A program made the translations under genes and the position numbers. A DNA stretch of 5,213 nucleotides from Pseudomonadota bacterium (GTDB lineage: Bacteria; Pseudomonadota; Gammaproteobacteria; Burkholderiales; Burkholderiaceae_D), in the NCBI GenBank assembly GCA_023409175.1, contig JAEYIG010000166.1, forward strand, positions 1-5,213. The letters are read 5' to 3'. Below the pieces are notes generated by a model that worked only from the letters and a program-made list of their open reading frames with translations, did no database searches and was not told the origin of the DNA. This document shows, in pieces, positions 5,132 to 5,213 of the stretch (position 1 is its first letter; each line of letters opens with the position of its first letter).

Positions 5132-5213
5132 TCACAATAGAGCGATTGCCTTTTGCACAGTATTTTTATCCACCTTAAAGCCATAAAAATAGCCTGACAA
5201 TGTCCCGACCTCC
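5132..5213 (-). CDS. C-terminal end of an unidentified gene, cut by the window edge
   Basis: On the minus strand, one frame is open from the right edge to a TGA at 5132-5134 and gives 26 residues with natural-looking composition, including GTLSGYFYGFKVDKNTVQK and ending AIALL. A Gly/aromatic hydrophobic stretch followed by a basic segment would fit the end of a membrane protein, but this is too short to identify. It would lie upstream of, and in the same direction as, the Dsb-like gene, about 215 bases away. Another frame stays open for a similar length, so the call is tentative. Confidence 0.35.
   Translation of the reverse strand, partial: EVGTLSGYFYGFKVDKNTVQKAIALL

Noticed and set aside
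1..5213. Mobile element, CRISPR array, tRNA or toxin-antitoxin signatures
   Set aside because: I saw no transposase or integrase motifs, no spaced direct repeats, no tRNA-like cloverleaf and no paired small overlapping genes.

Overview
The window carries five complete or nearly complete protein genes and two genes cut by its edges. It reads as ordinary chromosomal DNA of a beta-proteobacterium, most likely Burkholderiales and perhaps Oxalobacteraceae. That assignment is an inference from intermediate base composition, Gram-negative signal peptides, a YhhJ-type ABC permease and a Burkholderiales-style DsbC-like thioredoxin domain; no rRNA or marker gene proves it. I see no tRNA, rRNA, CRISPR array, insertion sequence or phage gene.

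Layout, left to right. Positions 1-921 (+) hold the C-terminal part of a YhhJ-like ABC-2 permease. It converges on a minus-strand gene (987-2078) for an exported metallo-beta-lactamase-fold hydrolase, and a bidirectional hairpin terminator sits between them (937-972). A divergent control region of about 170 bases (2079-2248) follows, with a 13-base dyad. Then comes a probable two-gene plus-strand operon: an NADPH-dependent FMN reductase (2249-2812) and a small protein with two DUF1540-type four-cysteine modules (2850-3158), closed by a terminator at 3179-3207. A family II (DHH, Mn-dependent) inorganic pyrophosphatase with an N-terminal signal peptide follows (3277-4329). It converges, across a terminator at 4353-4380, on a minus-strand gene for a DsbC-like thioredoxin domain (4449-4916) that lacks the usual signal peptide and dimerisation domain. 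The right end (5132-5213, minus) probably holds the last 26 codons of another gene.

The genes do not form one pathway. Several act, or may act, outside the cytoplasm (permease, MBL hydrolase, pyrophosphatase, possibly the Dsb-like protein), and two concern redox chemistry (FMN reductase, Dsb-like). The most unusual point is the pyrophosphatase: this normally cytosolic enzyme has a signal peptide here, and no standard in-frame start codon would bypass it. The second is the bare DsbC-like catalytic domain, which keeps both cysteine pairs but has no visible export signal. I found no convincing new multi-gene system.
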